From: an uncultured delta proteobacterium
GTDB lineage: Bacteria > Desulfobacterota > Syntrophia > Syntrophales > Smithellaceae
Length of the DNA stretch: 64,000 bases
Direction: 5' to 3'
Assembly (NCBI GenBank): GCA_903907985.1
Contig: CAIVQG010000041.1
Coordinates: forward strand, 21,326-85,325
Within the stretch, counting starts at the first letter, position 1, and each line of letters opens with the position of its first letter. Under the pieces are notes generated by a model. The model saw nothing but the letters and a program-made list of their open reading frames with translations, was not told the DNA's origin and made no database searches. Shown in pieces: positions 16,683 to 26,823 of this stretch. The translations under genes were made by a program, and so were the position numbers.

Positions 16683-17930
16683 ATGCATATCGAAGACATT
16701 AAAAGGTTGCCGATCAGTGAACTCAACAATCTGGCCAAGGATTTGACTGTGCCCGGCGCCAGCAGCATGCGCCGGCAGGATTTAATCTTTGCGATTCTTC
16801 AGGCACAGGCGGAAAAAAATGGCGTGATTTCCGGCTCGGGTGTATTGGAGATTCTGCCGGACGGATTCGGTTTTTTACGTGCTGTGGACTACAATTATCT
16901 GCCCAGTCCGGACGATATTTACATTTCACCTTCACAGATAAGAAGGTTCAATTTAAAAACCGGCGATACAATCTCCGGCGAGGTTCGGCCACCCAAAGAA
17001 GGAGAAAAATATTTTGCTCTCCTGAAAGTTGATACCGTTAATTTCGAAAGTCCTGAGGCCGCCCGCGATAAGATTCTTTTTGATAACTTGACCCCTCTTT
17101 ATCCGCTGGAAAAATTGAATCTGGAATTTGATCCGGAAAATTTATCCACCCGGGTTATGGATTTATTTACACCCATCGGCAAAGGACAGCGAGGATTGAT
17201 TGTTTCTCCTCCCCGTGCCGGCAAAACAGTACTTCTGCAGGATATTGCCCACAGCATCACGGCCAATCACAAAGAAGTAGTGCTGATGGTGCTTTTGATT
17301 GATGAACGGCCGGAAGAAGTTACAGATATGCAGCGCAGTGTTGCCGGTGAAGTAATTTCATCGACCTTTGATGAACCGGCCTCGCGTCATGTCCAGGTAG
17401 CCGAAATGGTTATTGAAAAGGCCAAGCGCCTGGTTGAGCACAAAAAAGATGTAGTTATTTTATTAGATAGCATCACCCGGCTCGCCCGAGCTTATAATAC
17501 AGTCGTTCCCCCCAGCGGCAAAGTTCTGTCCGGCGGTGTAGACTCCAATGCCTTGCATAAGCCCAAGCGTTTCTTCGGCGCAGCCCGCAACATCGAAAAC
17601 GGCGGCAGCTTGACAATTATCTCCACCGCACTGATTGATACCGGAAGCCGTATGGACGAAGTCATCTTTGAAGAATTCAAAGGAACAGGCAACATGGAAC
17701 TGCATCTGGACCGCCGTATTGCTGATCGCCGGGTTTTTCCGGCCTTCGATCTGATCCGTTCCGGAACCAGAAAAGAAGAATTGCTGATTGCCAAAAACAA
17801 TCTCAACCGTATCTGGATATTACGCCGGCTTCTCCAGGAAATGAATCCTGTTGATGCCATGGAATTCATCATTGGCAAGATCAAGAAAGCAGAAACGAAC
17901 CAGGAATTTTTGGATTCGATGAATTCATAA
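16683..17930 (+). CDS. rho: Transcription termination factor Rho
   Basis: A 415-residue hexameric RNA-dependent ATPase that ends transcription of untranslated RNA. The amino end has the Rho N domain ([10 protein letters not shown]), then the OB-fold RNA-binding domain with [14 protein letters not shown] and [15 protein letters not shown]. Walker A appears as SPPRAGKT (about residues 177-184) and the Walker B strand as [16 protein letters not shown] (about 258-273). Length fits the family, with no insertion. The start has GGAAG about seven bases before ATG. It heads the conserved order rho-rpmE-prfA-prmC-murA. Confidence 0.98.
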   Translation: MHIEDIKRLPISELNNLAKDLTVPGASSMRRQDLIFAILQAQAEKNGVISGSGVLEILPDGFGFLRAVDYNYLPSPDDIYISPSQIRRFNLKTGDTISGEVRPPKEGEKYFALLKVDTVNFESPEAARDKILFDNLTPLYPLEKLNLEFDPENLSTRVMDLFTPIGKGQRGLIVSPPRAGKTVLLQDIAHSITANHKEVVLMVLLIDERPEEVTDMQRSVAGEVISSTFDEPASRHVQVAEMVIEKAKRLVEHKKDVVILLDSITRLARAYNTVVPPSGKVLSGGVDSNALHKPKRFFGAARNIENGGSLTIISTALIDTGSRMDEVIFEEFKGTGNMELHLDRRIADRRVFPAFDLIRSGTRKEELLIAKNNLNRIWILRRLLQEMNPVDAMEFIIGKIKKAETNQEFLDSMNS

Positions 17931-18086
17931 ATAATTGAATAATTGGCAATTTATTGTTAGGGTTCCATTAATAATTATCTTGAATTTTTGTTGCAGATAT
18001 TATAAGGCAGCCAAACTGCTTTAAAATTACATTGAAAAAATGAAGTGTTATTGAACATAAAGGCTAAGAAGGAGACGTTAAAAGAC

Positions 18087-18335
18087 ATGAAAGAAGGCAT
18101 TCATCCCGAATATAAAGAAACAACCATAACTTGCGTTTGCGGCAAGGTCATTGAAACCAAATCAACCAAGAAAGATATCCGGGTTGAAATTTGCTCCAAT
18201 TGCCATCCCTTTATAACTGGTAAGCAGAAGATCATGGATACGGCCGGCCGCGTGGAAAGATTCAAGAAGAGGTACGAAGTCAAAGAAACAACTCCGCAGA
18301 CAGCAAAAAAGACCACCAAAAAAGCAACGGTGTAA
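18087..18335 (+). CDS. rpmE: 50S ribosomal protein L31
   Basis: About 82 residues. The zinc-ribbon form is clear: CVCG near residue 15 and [13 protein letters not shown] near residue 36 supply the four cysteines, followed by [13 protein letters not shown]. The basic carboxyl tail (KKTTKKATV) is longer than in E. coli. The ATG at 18087 opens MKEGIHPEY, the usual L31 start, with AAGGAG 12 bases upstream; a GTG frame from 18045 would add unlikely residues. Zinc-type L31 is often exchanged for a zinc-free paralogue under zinc limitation; no second copy is in the window. Confidence 0.95.
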   Translation: MKEGIHPEYKETTITCVCGKVIETKSTKKDIRVEICSNCHPFITGKQKIMDTAGRVERFKKRYEVKETTPQTAKKTTKKATV

Positions 18336-18418
18336 TTTTTCTTTACAGGAACGGACAAACGGACTCTCTCCATATGCTGATGAACATTACTCATCGCTCA
18401 CATTGTTTGTAGGTACAT

Positions 18419-18436
18419 CCCTTCCAGCAGGAAGGG
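18419..18436. terminator. Hairpin between rpmE and prfA
   Basis: CCCTTCC-AGCA-GGAAGGG is a perfect 7-bp stem with a four-base loop. The T-run (TCTTTTT) comes only 14 bases later, so it may weaken rather than stop read-through into prfA. Confidence 0.4.
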
Positions 18437-18499
18437 CGCCTGCAAATGCGTCTTTTTAAAACTAACCCCAACCTCCCCAACTTCGTTTAAAGAACCGGC

Positions 18500-19582
18500 A
18501 TGGATATTATATTAGAAAAACTTCGTGATATTGAACTTCATTATCGGGAGCTGGAAGGCCAGCTCAGCGATCCGCAGATTGTTTCCAAGCAGAACCTGTA
18601 TCAAAAATACGCCAAAGAGCACTCCGATTTAACCGCATTGGTGGATTTAATCCGTCAATATGAGAAAATTCGCTCGCGTATCGAAGAATATCAGGGTTTT
18701 CTCCAGGAAAACGATGCGGAATTAAGAGACATGGTCAAAGAGGAACTGCCTCAATTGCAGCATGACAAAACCCAATGGGAAGAGAAGCTTAGAATCATGT
18801 TGTTGCCGAAAGATCCCAACGACGATAAAAATGTCTTTCTGGAAATTCGGGCGGGAACTGGCGGTGATGAAGCGGGTCTTTTCGTTGGTGATTTATTCCG
18901 GATGTATGCGCGTTATGCTGAAAATCAGGGTTGGCGCGTGGAAGTTGTGAGCAGCTCACCTGCGGGCGGGATGGGTGGATTCAAAGAAATCATTGCCCAA
19001 ATCGAAGGCGAAGGCGCTTATAGCCGATTGAAGTATGAAAGCGGGACTCATCGGGTGCAGCGCGTGCCGGTTACGGAAGCACAGGGACGGATTCATACCT
19101 CTGCGGTAACAGTGGCGATTATGCCGGAAGTGGAAGACGTAGAGCTCAATATTGATCCCAACGAATTGCGGATTGATGTTTATCGTTCTACCGGTCACGG
19201 TGGCCAGAGCGTCAACACAACCGATTCCGCCGTCCGCATTACCCATTTGCCGACGGGTCTGGTTGTTACCTGCCAGGATGAAAAATCACAGTTGAAGAAT
19301 AAAGCCAAGGCCATGAAGGTTTTGCGCGCTCGCCTGCTGGATGCCATGGTGCAAAAACAAAACGCGGAAATTTCAGCAGCGCGTAAAAACCAGGTGGGTT
19401 CCGGTGACCGCTCGGAACGCATCCGCACTTATAATTTCCCTCAAGGCCGCATTACCGATCATCGTATCAACATGACCCGTTATGATCTGGATAGTTTCTT
19501 AAACGGCAATATCGGCACAATGATCGATGGGCTGGCGACACATTATCAGGCGGAATTATTAAATAACAGCAATAATCATTAA
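18500..19582 (+). CDS. prfA: Peptide chain release factor 1
   Basis: A 360-residue class I release factor that reads UAA and UAG. The peptide anticodon is the PxT type of RF1 ([15 protein letters not shown], about residues 184-198), not the SPF type of RF2. The catalytic GGQ is in [16 protein letters not shown] (about 226-241), whose glutamine is the target methylated by PrmC. prmC is the very next gene, which fits. Full length, no frameshift. Confidence 0.97.
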   Translation: MDIILEKLRDIELHYRELEGQLSDPQIVSKQNLYQKYAKEHSDLTALVDLIRQYEKIRSRIEEYQGFLQENDAELRDMVKEELPQLQHDKTQWEEKLRIMLLPKDPNDDKNVFLEIRAGTGGDEAGLFVGDLFRMYARYAENQGWRVEVVSSSPAGGMGGFKEIIAQIEGEGAYSRLKYESGTHRVQRVPVTEAQGRIHTSAVTVAIMPEVEDVELNIDPNELRIDVYRSTGHGGQSVNTTDSAVRITHLPTGLVVTCQDEKSQLKNKAKAMKVLRARLLDAMVQKQNAEISAARKNQVGSGDRSERIRTYNFPQGRITDHRINMTRYDLDSFLNGNIGTMIDGLATHYQAELLNNSNNH

Positions 19583-19612
19583 ATTAATCTTTAGTCTTCG
19601 CGGATTCAGAGC

Positions 19613-20473
19613 ATGCCAGTTCGGGATATTATTAATGAAGCTGCCCGCAATTTTGCCATGGCGGGGATTGCATCGCCGCGGTTGGATGCGGAAATATTAC
19701 TTGCCTTCTGTCTGGACTGCGAGCGGCTCGATTTTTTAAAAAATCCGTCACTTCCGGTAGCGGAAAATGCGTTGGCCTCATTTCAGAAACTCGCCGAGCG
19801 CAGGCTGAAGGGGGAACCGGTGGCCTATATCACCGGTCGTAAAGAATTCTGGTCTTTTGTGCTGGATGTTAATAATTCTGTGCTCATTCCCCGTCCGGAC
19901 ACGGAGGTGCTGGTGGAAGAGGCGCTCATTCTCTGCAAAAAGCCGGATACCGTGGAAATTAAGATTTTAGACATCGGAACAGGCAGCGGAGCAATCGCAC
20001 TGGCCCTGGCTTCCGAAATTCCCCTCGCCCGTTTGACGGCTACAGATATCTCGGCTGCAGCTCTCGCCACCGCCCGCAAAAATGCTGACACTCTGAAATT
20101 AAATTCGCAAATAATATTTCTCCAGGGCGATTTATTTGAGCCGGTTGACGATTTTTTTGATATAATCGTTTCCAATCCGCCTTACATTGGGGAAGACGAA
20201 TATGAAAAATTACCGGTTGGCGTTAAGAATTATGAACCCCCAGAAGCGCTGCAGGCTGGCGCCGACGGTTTGGATTTCTATCGGAAAATAGTTGCGGAAG
20301 CCCCCGGTCATCTTAATAATAATGGTTGGCTTCTACTGGAAATAGGGTCAACTCAAGACGCGCCAGTCATTGATATTTTTAATGCATCCGGGCAATATAG
20401 TGATATAAGCGTTAGAAAAGATTATGCTGGCCTGCCACGCGTAATCAAGGCAAGGAGAAAAATCAATGGATAA
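19613..20473 (+). CDS. prmC: Release-factor glutamine methyltransferase
   Basis: A 286-residue SAM-dependent enzyme that methylates the GGQ glutamine of release factors. It has the amino-terminal helical domain with a [22 protein letters not shown] stretch, the SAM-binding [15 protein letters not shown] (about residues 121-135) and the catalytic NPPY in IVSNPPYIG (about 185-193). It lies 30 bp after prfA and overlaps murA by 8 bp, so the three are one transcript. Confidence 0.96.
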   Translation: MPVRDIINEAARNFAMAGIASPRLDAEILLAFCLDCERLDFLKNPSLPVAENALASFQKLAERRLKGEPVAYITGRKEFWSFVLDVNNSVLIPRPDTEVLVEEALILCKKPDTVEIKILDIGTGSGAIALALASEIPLARLTATDISAAALATARKNADTLKLNSQIIFLQGDLFEPVDDFFDIIVSNPPYIGEDEYEKLPVGVKNYEPPEALQAGADGLDFYRKIVAEAPGHLNNNGWLLLEIGSTQDAPVIDIFNASGQYSDISVRKDYAGLPRVIKARRKING

Positions 20474-21713
20474 ATTTGTTATTCAGGGGGGAAAGCCCCT
20501 TCACGGAGATGTTCATATCAGCGGGGCAAAGAATGCCGCTCTGCCGGTTTTAGCGTCAGCCTTGCTTGCTCCCGGAACAAGCACTTTCCATAACATACCG
20601 GATCTTGTGGATATCAAGACGATTAAAAAGCTATTAAAAAATTTAGGCGTGGAAATTGAAGGCAATGAAACTGTTCAAATCAATGCCGAAAAAATTACCA
20701 ACCACGAAGCTCCCTATGATCTGGTGAAGACAATGCGGGCTTCCGTGCTGGTTTTGGGGCCGCTTGTTGCACGCCTGGGAGTGGCACGGGTATCGCTGCC
20801 CGGCGGATGCGCAATCGGTGCAAGACCGGTCAATCTGCACATTAAAGCCTTACAGGAGCTGGGCGCGCACGTCGAATTAAATAACGGTTACATTGAAGCA
20901 AAAGCAAAGAAATTAAAAGGTGCGGACATTTATTTTGATATTCCCACGGTGACCGGTACCGAAAATATAATGATGGCGGCGGTTCTGGCGGAAGGCACAA
21001 CGGTATTAAAAAATGCCGCCTGCGAACCGGAGATCGTCAATCTGGCTGATGTTTTAAAGGATATGGGGGCAAAAATCTCAGGTGCCGGCACGGATGTTAT
21101 TACCATTGAAGGTGTAACCTCACTCACACCGGTGGAAGCATCAATTATTCCCGACCGGATTGAAGCCGGCACTTTCATGATTGCCGCCGGCATGACCCGC
21201 GGTGAGATAAACATCCTGGGCTGTAATTCCCATCATCTGGAAGCATTAATCAATAAACTGCGCGATACCGGAATGAAGATCAAGCCTATCGCCGGCGGAT
21301 TGAAAGTATCCTGCGGTCAAAAGATAAACAGTATTGACGTTAAAACACTCCCCTATCCGGGCTTTGCAACAGATCTGCAAGCCCAAATGATGGCCTACAT
21401 GTCTATCGGCAGCGGCTTGAGCGTAATCAATGAAACAGTTTTTGAAAACCGCTTCATGCATGTCAGCGAGTTGATGAGGATGGGTGCAGACATAGTTATT
21501 CAGGGCAGCAGCGCTATTGTCCGCGGAGTGCCCAACTTGCGCGGCGCCCAGACAATGGCAACTGATTTGCGGGCATCCGCTTCGCTGCTTCTGGCGGCAC
21601 TGGTTGCGGAAGGGACAACGGAAATTTCCCGCGTCTATCACATTGACCGCGGATATCAGGGAATAGAAAAGAAATTTTCCGCGCTGGGGGCGGATATCAA
21701 GAGGATAAAGTAA
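20466..21713 (+). CDS. murA: UDP-N-acetylglucosamine 1-carboxyvinyltransferase
   Basis: A 415-residue EPSP-synthase-fold enzyme that makes the first committed step of peptidoglycan synthesis, adding enolpyruvate to UDP-GlcNAc. The active-site loop [14 protein letters not shown] (about residues 116-129) keeps the cysteine that fosfomycin attacks. [10 protein letters not shown] near the amino end and NRFMHVSEL near residue 330 are also typical. It overlaps prmC at its start and ends two bases before hisD. With the AmgK/MurU-like pair in this window the cell would have both de novo and salvage routes to UDP-MurNAc. Confidence 0.97.
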   Translation: MDKFVIQGGKPLHGDVHISGAKNAALPVLASALLAPGTSTFHNIPDLVDIKTIKKLLKNLGVEIEGNETVQINAEKITNHEAPYDLVKTMRASVLVLGPLVARLGVARVSLPGGCAIGARPVNLHIKALQELGAHVELNNGYIEAKAKKLKGADIYFDIPTVTGTENIMMAAVLAEGTTVLKNAACEPEIVNLADVLKDMGAKISGAGTDVITIEGVTSLTPVEASIIPDRIEAGTFMIAAGMTRGEINILGCNSHHLEALINKLRDTGMKIKPIAGGLKVSCGQKINSIDVKTLPYPGFATDLQAQMMAYMSIGSGLSVINETVFENRFMHVSELMRMGADIVIQGSSAIVRGVPNLRGAQTMATDLRASASLLLAALVAEGTTEISRVYHIDRGYQGIEKKFSALGADIKRIK

Positions 21714-21715
21714 TT

Positions 21716-23014
21716 ATGAGAATTATTAAAGCCGATGCCGTTGAATTCGGAGATTTTTTCCGCGAACTGCGCCAGAGGGGCGGCGCTTTTACTCCCGAAC
21801 TCATAGCTTCCGTGGCGGAAATAGTGCGCGATGTTGCCGTCAGAGGCGATGAAGCCTTGTTTGAATATACGGCAAAGTTCGACAAGTACGAACTTTCCGC
21901 GGCAACAGTGGAAGTAACCGCTGAAGAAAGAAAGTCCGCACAGGCTGAAGTGCGGCCGGAAGATCTGGCCGTAATCAAACTGGCCGCGCAGCGTATTGAA
22001 AAATATCACAAAAAACAGATAATGGAAAGCTGGCTCGTTGATGATGAGGACGGTGTGGAAGCAGGCCAGCGGATTTTACCTTTACAGCGAGTCGGCATTT
22101 ATGCCCCCGGCGGCAAGGCCGTTTATCCTTCGACTCTGCTGATGGCGGCCATTCCGGCACGCATTGCCGGGGTGAAAGATATTATTCTGGTTACGCCCAC
22201 TAAAGACGGCAAACTAAATCCGCTAATTGCCGCCGCTGCGGAAATCAGCGGTGTAAACCGTATTTTTAAAGTAGGCGGGGCGCAAGCGATAGCAGCACTC
22301 GCCTACGGCACGAAAACAATTCCCCGGGTGGATAAAATTGTGGGACCCGGCAATGCCTATGTTGCTGCGGCCAAGAAGCTTGTTTTTGGCCAGGTGGATA
22401 TTGATATGATCGCCGGACCCAGTGAAGTTGTAGTGATTGCCGATAAAACAGCAAACGCGTCCTTTGCCGCCGCCGACCTGCTGGCACAGTTAGAACACGA
22501 TGAAATGGCTGCCGCTGTTCTCTTTACACCGGATGAAAATCTGGCCTCGGAAGTATCAAAGGAAGTGGACAGTCAAATGAAAGCTTTATCACGTACCGCA
22601 ATAATGGAAAAATCATTAGCCCGGTATGGAGCGATTATCATTACCGAAGATATTGACGAAGCAGTAGAACTGTCCAATGTTTTTGCACCGGAGCATTTGG
22701 AACTGATGGTGGAAAATCCGGCCGGCGTTTTAGGGAAGGTGCGCAATGCCGGCTCTGTTTTTCTGGGATCTTTCACACCGGAAGCTCTGGGAGATTACAT
22801 GGCCGGAACAAACCATATTCTGCCGACCGAAGGCACGGCGCGTTTTTCTTCTCCTCTGGGAGTTTATGATTTTGTCAAACGGATGAGCGTACTGCATTGT
22901 TCGCCTGCGGCTCTGGGTAAACTGGGCAGCAAGACGGCTCATTTTGCGCAGATGGAAGGCCTTGATGCTCATGCCAATTCGGTTAATGTAAGAATTAAAA
23001 ACTTCACAAAGTAA
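21716..23014 (+). CDS. hisD: Histidinol dehydrogenase
   Basis: A 432-residue zinc enzyme that makes the last two oxidations of histidine synthesis (histidinol to histidine, with NAD). Diagnostic stretches are YAPGGKAVYPSTLLM (about residues 123-137), GPGNAYVAAAKKLVFGQVDI (about 209-228), and APEHLELM, plus QLEHDEMA which holds zinc-binding and catalytic residues. No other his gene is present. Its place two bases after murA matches the gene order of several deltaproteobacteria. Its 3' end overlaps that of the convergent next gene by 11 bp. Confidence 0.96.
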   Translation: MRIIKADAVEFGDFFRELRQRGGAFTPELIASVAEIVRDVAVRGDEALFEYTAKFDKYELSAATVEVTAEERKSAQAEVRPEDLAVIKLAAQRIEKYHKKQIMESWLVDDEDGVEAGQRILPLQRVGIYAPGGKAVYPSTLLMAAIPARIAGVKDIILVTPTKDGKLNPLIAAAAEISGVNRIFKVGGAQAIAALAYGTKTIPRVDKIVGPGNAYVAAAKKLVFGQVDIDMIAGPSEVVVIADKTANASFAAADLLAQLEHDEMAAAVLFTPDENLASEVSKEVDSQMKALSRTAIMEKSLARYGAIIITEDIDEAVELSNVFAPEHLELMVENPAGVLGKVRNAGSVFLGSFTPEALGDYMAGTNHILPTEGTARFSSPLGVYDFVKRMSVLHCSPAALGKLGSKTAHFAQMEGLDAHANSVNVRIKNFTK

Positions 23015-23780
23015 TTGTCTCGTTTACGGCCATAATCCGGACTTCCGTTCCCGGACAATGCTCCCGCACTTGCTTAACAAAGGGTTGGATATCAACTGTC
23101 TTGGAAACTGGTGGATAGAAATCATCCTGATGGATTGGTATGACCAGGCGCGGCTGGAGCACGCGGACATATTGGAAAGCGATGTCACAAATATGAGTGT
23201 GGCCCTGCAGGGGCACAAGCAACAGGTCGAGGGGAAAAGCGGAAAGGCGTTCTAATTCTTTATTAGTCGACCCGCCGCTGCCGAAGTGATGCATTGTATA
23301 TTCATTGATTGTAAAACGCCAGCTCAGTACCTGGCCTTTAGGATAGGCTTTGATGATTTTTGACAAGCGGCGATATTGTGTGCCTGCCCGCAACAACCTT
23401 TTGGCAATAAGCGGCAGATCAAATTTAATGTGCCGGCTGAAAAAAGCCTGCGCCCGGTAGCCGCCAAAATCGGCAAGATAGCCGTCTGTTTTAATCACAT
23501 TTATGCGGTTGCTATTTACACCTGCTCGCACCAGAGTAGATGCAGCGATTTCCGAACAATACACTGAAGCTGTGCTCCGTGCCATAATATTCGGAACATC
23601 GCAAAGATGGTCGAAGTGGCCGTGAGTAATAAATATCTGACCGGCCTTGGAGATATCTTCCGGTTGCAGGTTTTGGGCAGGTCGAGCTTGCGGATTTCGC
23701 GAAAGATATGGATCGATGAGAAATACTTGATCGTTAGCCTCAACCTCAAAACCTGCAGTTCCCAACCACCTAAGCTTCAT
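23004..23780 (-). CDS. Metallo-beta-lactamase-fold hydrolase
   Basis: A 258-residue protein of the UlaG/RomA-like MBL-fold group. It opens with a MKLRWLGTAGFEVE strand, followed by the metal motif THGHFDHL (about residues 53-60, HxHxDH type) and IPIHQDDF near residue 215. Substrates in this group include lactones, phosphodiesters and N-acyl lipids; nothing here picks one. It is a single gene, convergent with and overlapping hisD by 11 bp. Confidence 0.8.
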   Translation of the reverse strand: MKLRWLGTAGFEVEANDQVFLIDPYLSRNPQARPAQNLQPEDISKAGQIFITHGHFDHLCDVPNIMARSTASVYCSEIAASTLVRAGVNSNRINVIKTDGYLADFGGYRAQAFFSRHIKFDLPLIAKRLLRAGTQYRRLSKIIKAYPKGQVLSWRFTINEYTMHHFGSGGSTNKELERLSAFPLDLLLVPLQGHTHICDIAFQYVRVLQPRLVIPIHQDDFYPPVSKTVDIQPFVKQVREHCPGTEVRIMAVNETITL

Positions 23781-23902
23781 GCCGTCCCTCTTTCAGTTGA
23801 TTATTACCAGTGCATTTTCTATATGTAACATCGCGTTTCCTGCCGGAAATAGCACCGATAGTTACAAACAGAGAAGGCAGTACTGGACCAGCAAGGTTCA
23901 CA

Positions 23903-24337
23903 TCAGTTTTTTGAGGGAAGCGACACTGTTGCCAGGCCCGGAGCGGCTATCTTGCCCTCTTGATTTTCCACCCAGAGCTCGCATTCGACGTAATTTTTAC
24001 CCTCACGGGAATACTTATCTTTAACCTTGCCCCTGCATGTCAATGTCTCTCCTGGAAAATTGCTGGCCTTATGCGTACAGGAAAGCTTGTGCAACTTTCC
24101 TAGTTCACCGATCCATTCCAGCACCAGACGACTCAGTAAAGCGCATTTATTGGGACCATGAACGATAACATCAGGCATGCCCATGAGCCTGGCAAAATCC
24201 TTGTCATAATGTATTTCGTAGAAATCCTTTACCGCTGCCGCCCACTTGACCACACTGCGGGTGGTAATAATTTCCTTTACCTGATGCGGTATATCCTGCC
24301 CTATTGTTACATCTTCAAAGTATACGGGTGCGTTCAT
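23903..24337 (-). CDS. MaoC-like hot-dog dehydratase, carboxyl-type
   Basis: A 144-residue hot-dog protein. The stretch DFYEIHYDKDFARLMGMPDVIVHGP (about residues 38-62, with the catalytic Asp/His layout of the R-hydratase family) and FPGETLTCRGKV near residue 92 support a MaoC-type enoyl-CoA hydratase. It follows the other hot-dog gene by 27 bp on the same strand; such short pairs usually form a heterodimer that acts as one hydratase, as ChsH1-ChsH2 does in steroid breakdown. Substrate unknown. Confidence 0.8.
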   Translation of the reverse strand: MNAPVYFEDVTIGQDIPHQVKEIITTRSVVKWAAAVKDFYEIHYDKDFARLMGMPDVIVHGPNKCALLSRLVLEWIGELGKLHKLSCTHKASNFPGETLTCRGKVKDKYSREGKNYVECELWVENQEGKIAAPGLATVSLPSKN

Positions 24338-24364
24338 CCTTATGGTTATCTCCTTTAAGTTTAT

Positions 24365-24835
24365 CTACCCGGCGATCATTATTTCTGTAGGACGGTATAC
24401 GGCTACCAATTCACCGCGCTGGTTGGTATAGGTGATCTCGGAAGTAATGAAAAGCATCTTCCCCCTGTTACCATCCTTTTCGGTAAGATTCATGATTTTC
24501 CCCTGCGGCGTCAATACGTCACCGGCGTGGACATCGGCCATAAATTCCCATTCGTCACTACCGTGCAGAATGGCAACTACCGGAAAAGGGAATTTCAGCA
24601 CTTCCAGCGGTGCGCTCAACTGCAAATCATATGTCGGTAACATGGGCGGCGCCAGAACGCTGCTATGGCCCTTGCTCCTGGCGTATGCTTCATCAAGATA
24701 AAGAGGGTTAAGATAATTCATCGCTTCCGCCATGTTGCGAATAGTGCCCTTTTCCACTTCAAACGACCCTCCGGAGTTCAGTGGCTTTCCGATAGCAGCA
24801 CGCATCTCCTCGGTGATTAATGATTTTTCAGTCAT
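24365..24835 (-). CDS. MaoC/FAS1-type dehydratase, amino-terminal-type hot-dog subunit
   Basis: A 156-residue protein of the MaoC_dehydrat_N kind. EKGTIRNMAEAMNYLNPLYLDE (about residues 29-50, no more than a family match) and VLAPPMLPTY near residue 60 are typical, as is the ADVHAGDVLTPQGKI strand. This half usually lacks the full catalytic pair and works with a partner such as the protein encoded 27 bp downstream. Together they may hydrate an unsaturated acyl-CoA made by the AMP-ligase cluster upstream on the same strand. Confidence 0.78.
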   Translation of the reverse strand: MTEKSLITEEMRAAIGKPLNSGGSFEVEKGTIRNMAEAMNYLNPLYLDEAYARSKGHSSVLAPPMLPTYDLQLSAPLEVLKFPFPVVAILHGSDEWEFMADVHAGDVLTPQGKIMNLTEKDGNRGKMLFITSEITYTNQRGELVAVYRPTEIMIAG

Positions 24836-25074
24836 GGCAGATTTTACAACCTCCTGTTGCGTATCAGTGAAAACGTAAACTTACAGAATAATCATCTTCG
24901 GCAACGCCGAAATTCAACTAACGATATCTTTTATTGTTCGGGGCAATGTAACGATAAATGTCATTGTCTGTCAATAAATATTGACCTGCTTTTATTGCGG
25001 GACCAGAGAAGAGATGAAGGGTTAAAGTTTGTGCATACTCGTGTTTTGGATTGTTCTCGGTCGTAATCAGAACT

Positions 25075-26709
25075 TCAGGCGGCACAATGTTCCCGGCCGG
25101 ACTTCTCCAGGTAGTATTCATAACTGCCGTTGTAAATACGCATCTGGCCATGATCGATTTCAAAGACGCGGTTGACCAGACGGCGCAGAAAGTGGCGGTC
25201 ATGGCTGACGAGCACAACCGTCCCGGAAAAATTTTGCAGTGCGTTAAGCAGCGTTTCGCGGGACTGGATATCAAGATGGTTGGTCGGTTCATCGAGGATC
25301 AGCAAGTTGAGTGGTTGCACCAGCATTGTTGCAAGAACCACCCTGCTTTTTTCACCACCGGATAGCTTGTCAATCCTTTTGTAAATATCATCACCCTGAA
25401 ACAGAAAAGCGGCGCAGAGATTACGCAGCGTGCCGAGATGCGCCTGCGGCATGGCATCCTGTACTGTTTCCAAAACGGTCTTCTGCGGCTGCAGAATATC
25501 CATGGCATGCTGGCTGAAATAGCCGGGGCAAACATTGGCTCCCAGATTCATGCTGCCGGTTGAAGGCTCCGCCTGGCCAGCCAGCACTTTCAAAAAGGTG
25601 GACTTGCCGGCGCCGTTTACACCGACCACGGCGATCTTTTCCGTCCGCCGGATGACGCCGGTGACACCGCCAAAGACAGATTTCGCGCCCCCGTCTGGAA
25701 GGGACCAGACTTTACCTAAGACATCGAGTTTGACTACATCGTCGCCGCTGCGCGGCGGTTCGGCAAAGTCGAATTTAATGTTGCGCTGTTCGGGTGGTAT
25801 TTCGATGCGTTCAATCTTATCTATCTTTTTGATACGTGACTGTACCTGCGAGGCATGGGAGGCCCTTGCCGCGAAGCGGGCGATGAAGTCCTCTTCTTTG
25901 GCCAGCATTTCCTGCTGGCGGCGGTGACTGGCCAGAAGTTGTTCGCGCCTAATTTCCCGTTCCCGCAGATAAAAATCGTAATTACCGCTGTAAGTAGTGA
26001 TGGTGCGGTTAGCCACCTCAACAATGCGGTTTACCACCCGGTTCATAAATTCACGGTCATGGCTGGTCATTAACAGTGCGCCCGTAAATGAGTTTTGCAG
26101 CCATTCCTCGAGCCAGATAATCGATTCCACATCCAGATGGTTGGTAGGTTCATCCAATAAGAGCACATCCGGATTGATCGAAAGTATTTTGGCAAGCGCA
26201 ATGCGCATTTTCCATCCGCCGCTGAAAGTTTCCACCGGGTGATTATAACTCTCCGGCCCGATGCCCAGTCCCGTTAGAATAATTTGCGCACGGCTTTCCA
26301 GATCGTAACCGCCGCGGTGCTCGAAGGCGGCTTGAATGTTGCCATAGCGCGTGAGCAGATCGGCCATTTCATCTTCTTCCATCGGCTGGCACATGTCGGC
26401 TTCCATCTGTGCAATCTGCTCTCCGAGTTCCATGACGTCCCCGGAGGCGGACATGACTTCCGCGAGTGCCGAGCGACCGGACATGGCGCCGACATCCTGA
26501 GAAAAATAGCCGCAGACTATATTGCGCGCTTTGGTTATTTCTCCGGCATCGAACTCTTCTTCGCCCATGATCAGCCGAAAGATGCTTGTTTTGCCCGCGC
26601 CGTTCGGGCCAACCAGGCCGCTGCGGGACCCGGGCAATATCTGAAAACTGGCATCCCGAAACAGGATTTGCGGTCCATGCTGTTTGGCGATGCCGCTGAA
26701 ATGAATCAT
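25075..26709 (-). CDS. ABC-F family ATPase
   Basis: A 544-residue protein with two ABC domains and no membrane segment. Domain one has GPNGAGKT (about residues 35-42) and SGGWKMRIALAKIL with DEPTNHLD; domain two has GVNGAGKST (about 353-361) and LSGGEKSRV with DEPTNHLD. The linker carries the charged arginine-rich helix typical of the P-site tRNA-interaction motif. ABC-F proteins act on the ribosome (EttA, Uup, YbiT) and some protect it from antibiotics. The carboxyl end stops soon after the second domain, without the long coiled tail of Uup. It interrupts an acyl-CoA gene run and is separated from it by a terminator, so it is likely its own transcript. The 240 bp between 24836 and 25074 hold no clear feature. 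Confidence 0.9.
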   Translation of the reverse strand: MIHFSGIAKQHGPQILFRDASFQILPGSRSGLVGPNGAGKTSIFRLIMGEEEFDAGEITKARNIVCGYFSQDVGAMSGRSALAEVMSASGDVMELGEQIAQMEADMCQPMEEDEMADLLTRYGNIQAAFEHRGGYDLESRAQIILTGLGIGPESYNHPVETFSGGWKMRIALAKILSINPDVLLLDEPTNHLDVESIIWLEEWLQNSFTGALLMTSHDREFMNRVVNRIVEVANRTITTYSGNYDFYLREREIRREQLLASHRRQQEMLAKEEDFIARFAARASHASQVQSRIKKIDKIERIEIPPEQRNIKFDFAEPPRSGDDVVKLDVLGKVWSLPDGGAKSVFGGVTGVIRRTEKIAVVGVNGAGKSTFLKVLAGQAEPSTGSMNLGANVCPGYFSQHAMDILQPQKTVLETVQDAMPQAHLGTLRNLCAAFLFQGDDIYKRIDKLSGGEKSRVVLATMLVQPLNLLILDEPTNHLDIQSRETLLNALQNFSGTVVLVSHDRHFLRRLVNRVFEIDHGQMRIYNGSYEYYLEKSGREHCAA

Positions 26710-26798
26710 ATAATGTAAACCTTTCTTTAAAGGGGCGGACTGTTAGCACATTCAGAACATTGCAGCAAGTCATCATTTAAAGGGCATCATTTAGAGTT

Positions 26799-26823
26799 TA
26801 AAGGGGACGGTTGTCCCCTTTTT
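26799..26823 (-). terminator. Terminator after the AMP-ligase gene
   Basis: AAAGGGGAC-GGTT-GTCCCCTTT is a perfect 9-bp stem that begins inside or just after the ligase stop codon on the minus strand. A T-run follows on the plus strand, a shorter one on the minus strand, so it may work in both directions. Confidence 0.65.

Noticed and set aside
24918..25292. 124-residue minus-strand frame at the end of the ABC-F gene
   Set aside because: I considered a frameshifted ABC-F tail. The overlap part is just another frame of the ABC domain and the rest has no coiled-coil character.
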